From Rhynchopus sp. YZ270_cl-10 (Eukaryota; Euglenozoa; Diplonemea; Diplonemida; Diplonemidae): a DNA stretch of 64,000 bases. The translations under genes and the position numbers were made by a program. The notes beneath the pieces are model-generated. The model was given only the letters and a program-made list of their open reading frames with translations, made no database searches and was not told the origin of the DNA. This document shows positions 61,213 to 64,000 of this stretch, piece after piece. Within the stretch, counting starts at the first letter, position 1. Each line of letters opens with the position of its first letter. The stretch spans positions 691,567-755,566 of the forward strand of contig OZ037931.1 of the NCBI GenBank assembly GCA_964035575.1. Direction: 5' to 3'.

Positions 61213-64000
61213 TTTGGAAAAAAAAGTTTTACAAAGAGGTGGTTTTGACAAAAAAAAAAAAAATGGGTCATCTTTCCCACCCAAGATCCCCCTCATTTCC
61301 ATCCCTTTTTTTCTTTTTTTTTGTTTTCAACTTCACCCTTTTTATTGTCGTAGAGATCTCTCTTTTTCCGAGTTGAGTTTTATTGCTTTTTTATTATCAG
61401 GCCAGCTTTTTGGCAACACAACGTCTGGTGTTATTTATTACTGTATGTTCAGTTTCATTCCACACACACAGCCCTCTTCTGTGTGTGCTTTCCCTCTTCT
61501 TCACCTATTTTTTCTTCTTTTTTTTTTGTGTCTGCGTCCGCTGATGTCCGGGCGTTTGGCATATTTTCAACTTCTCTTTTGTCATTTTTAGCTTTTTCTT
61601 GGGGTCCTGTTTATGTCGGTATCTTAGGCAAACCTTACTCAAGGGTTTTATCACGAAAGGTACGCATATATATCATATTAACGTGTTGGTGACTGAGCGC
61701 GAGAGTCTTGGGTTCTTCTTTAAAAAAAAAAAAACACCTTCTTCTTTTTTCTCATGTTGTTTTCATCCGGATGGCTGGCATCGTACAGTTGGTCAGTCGG
61801 AGTTGTGCACCAACCACTACCATTTTCTTTTATTTCTTTTAGCACCCCTCTGTACCTTCTTTTCATTTGAAAAAGAATGTATATGAAACAATTTTTTTTT
61901 TCTTTGTCGGCGCCTTAGAGTGCGTTTTGCACTTCACTTTGTTGAGGTGACTTGTTATGAGGCTTGGGATTATCTTCTTCTCTCACCTCTTATTTTTTTC
62001 CATTTTTTTTTTTTCAATTTTTAAATGCACCGTCTTTCTCACGTTCTGACCAAAAACCCTTTGTCTTGTTCTTCTTCAACTTACAAAGTACTACAATGAA
62101 ATACAATACAAAAACAAACAGAGCAGCAAAAACAAAAACAAAAACAAAGTTGAAACAAACTTTTCAAAACCCTTTTGTCTTGAAGAGTACGAAAACAACT
62201 TTAGGTGACTGTGCCCAGAGCGGAGAGGCTACGTCTTACTCAGGTCGTGCTGTGAAGGCGAATCGTGTGCTAATACAGAAAAGTATCAGTCAAAGGCTGT
62301 CCTTGCTGACGCATGGCAAAAACAATCTTTTTTTTTTTTTTTACCCAACTGTTCCTTTTCTGACACAGTTGCTCCTCAATAGAAGCAAAACCCATATATC
62401 ATTTTGATGTGTTATTGATTGCGCCTCTGAAGGCCTTACCGGTTTTTCTTCGTATTTTTTTTTTTTTTTGTGAATTTTTGGGCGTGTGTTTGATAATATG
62501 GGGGTAATTCTTGCGCAGAATATGGCCCCAAAAGCGTGTGTGTTCATGTGTGGATGCTTGCAGAGGGGTGACAACCCAAGGGACTGTGTCACCCCCCCCT
62601 GCTCGTTTGTTTTGTTATCGATGTGGCTGCTATGTGAGGGGGGCACATTTTCCTCGACTGACAAAGTTTTCTCTTCTGTTTTTTTTGTTTGTTTATTTGG
62701 TTTATTTGGTTTGTTATTTTTTTTTACTCTTTTTTTTTTTACCCAGGATGGTGTGGCTCACGCCAAAATAAAGTGTTTTTTTTTTTGTACTTTTGTGGTA
62801 CAAAAAAGGGGGTTTTTTGAGCCCCACTGCAGGAGGTACACAAAAATTTTTTTTATCAGAACAGTGTAGTTGCCATTTGTGCAAAAGCTTCTCCACTGTC
62901 TTTTTTTCTTCGGTAGTTAGACCAGGGTTTTTGTTTGCTACAACAACCCGAAATATTTTTCGGGTGGATTTTTTTTCAAAGATGACTAAGCACAGCGAGG
63001 CTTGAATCTCATCTTATCAGATTTTTCTCTTTATTTTTTATGTCATACCACTGACCAGAAAGACACCGATTTGAATGGAAAAAGTACATGAAGTTGATTT
63101 TCTCTCTTTCACGGTTTTCCCCTTTTTCCCTCAACAAAGGCACATTTAGTGTACCCTATTATACCTTTCTATTTCAGTAGACTAGAAAGTATATGAAATA
63201 ATTTTATTTCAACATTATTGAAGTGGCGTCTTACCCCCATACGCCACCCCGATTATGGACAGGCTAATTTGGTTCTGGAAATGCGATTTCTCTCCCCCCC
63301 CACTCTCCCCCTCGGAAAGTTCGAAAAAAAAAAAAAAAAAATAGCTAAAAAAAACACCCCAATTATGGACCCCCTTGTGTTCAGCCTTTTAATTGGATGT
63401 ACTTAGGGAAAACTCCTGCGGCTTAAAGAAAACGCTATTCTCCCAAAAGGCGCAGCAGCCCCGTATATGTCATCTTTGCTTTTATGTTCTCCCCCCTTTC
63501 CGCCCCCCCCTTTTTTTTTTTCCAAAGATGAAAAAGCAACAGGGGGCTTAGAGTTATTATTATCTGAGCTTTATTTCTCTTCTCTCTCTCTCTCTCCCCA
63601 TCTCTTTCCCTGTCTTAACGACCCCTGGTCATGCTGCAAAAGTAAACAAACAAATAAGGGTAGCACAATTAAAAATATTGTTTAGTGTCCTGCGCGCGAA
63701 CAGATTTTTGGAAATCCAAAAAAAAAAAATAATTGGGACACAACTACAAAAAAAATAATTTTTATGGTTGGTAGGTTGAAGTCAGGACGGACGAAGTCTC
63801 GGAGGGCCCTAAGGGGGAAGGTAGGTAGGGCACTTCTGTCTGGGAAAAAGTGACCAGAAAAAAAAAAAAATGTTGGGGTCCCGTGCTCCCAAATGTGCGA
63901 AATAAGCAAGAAATAAGAATTTTTGCGCACACGTGTATAAAAAAAAATCCGCCTCCGGCGGGGTTCGTTTTCGAGGATTTTCAGAGATCTCACGTTATGA
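61213..64000. repeat. Terminal spacer with modules A, B, C, H and I
   Basis: A variant at 61528-61580; B at about 61759-61812; C at 61943-61977, 62979-63016 and 63524-63564; I at 62486-62530; L variant at about 62632-62660; H at 63139-63205. A small hairpin CCCGAAATATTTTTCGGG is at 62947-62964. No gene recognised; the last 300 bp hold nothing I can identify. Confidence 0.55.

Overview
The window is a piece of nuclear chromosome from a unicellular eukaryote. Protein genes are GC-richer than the AT-rich spacers. Several are interrupted by GT-AG introns of about 40-920 nt, and most introns have a GTATGT-like 5' splice site. The products are eukaryotic: an ISWI remodeller, ESF1, an AGC kinase, a kinesin-3 and CTD-type phosphatases. 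I cannot place the organism from sequence alone. A free-living heterotrophic protist fits, because the spacers are long and repeat-rich and OYE and receptor-type genes are present.

Layout. 0-17 kb: a membrane-anchored neuferricin, an ISWI ATPase with an unusual C-terminal insertion, a divergent pair of small genes with roughly 40-nt introns, the nucleolar factor ESF1 (4 exons) and a multi-pass membrane protein. 17-22 kb: three tandem, nearly identical stathmin-like genes and a 4-exon AGC kinase. 22-32 kb: a repeat-filled spacer, two small orphan genes, and a kinesin-3 whose only intron carries a 709-bp inverted-repeat element with an (ACAGT)n array. 33-39 kb: two CTD-type phosphatase paralogues flanking an Old Yellow Enzyme gene; the paralogues share a 168-nt identical tract. 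39-47 kb: a 5-kb gene-free repeat region, then a cache-cyclase-type receptor with a degenerate cyclase domain. 50-56 kb: a 5.8-kb DNA transposon with two minus-strand genes and a large internal head-to-head inverted duplication. 59.8-61.2 kb: a Trf4-like nucleotidyltransferase-fold protein that has lost catalytic residues. The last 2.8 kb is spacer.

Nearly all cellular genes lie on the plus strand. Minus-strand coding is confined to the transposon, the small gene at 8.4-8.7 kb and a few decayed fragments. Most genes are preceded by a pyrimidine-rich tract, often ending in AG, just upstream of the ATG.

The most striking feature is the spacer content. About a dozen families of short (30-110 bp), often hairpin-forming modules recur across the window, including inside introns, and almost always in the same orientation as the genes. 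They are combined in different orders. On top of them sit several compact terminal-inverted-repeat elements (about 90-710 bp) with readable TA, 5-bp or 6-bp target duplications. Two of these interrupt older modules whose intact copies are elsewhere in the same window. These modules and the 5.8-kb transposon are the best candidates for undescribed biology here. All domain calls rest on reading motifs by eye, not on database searches.
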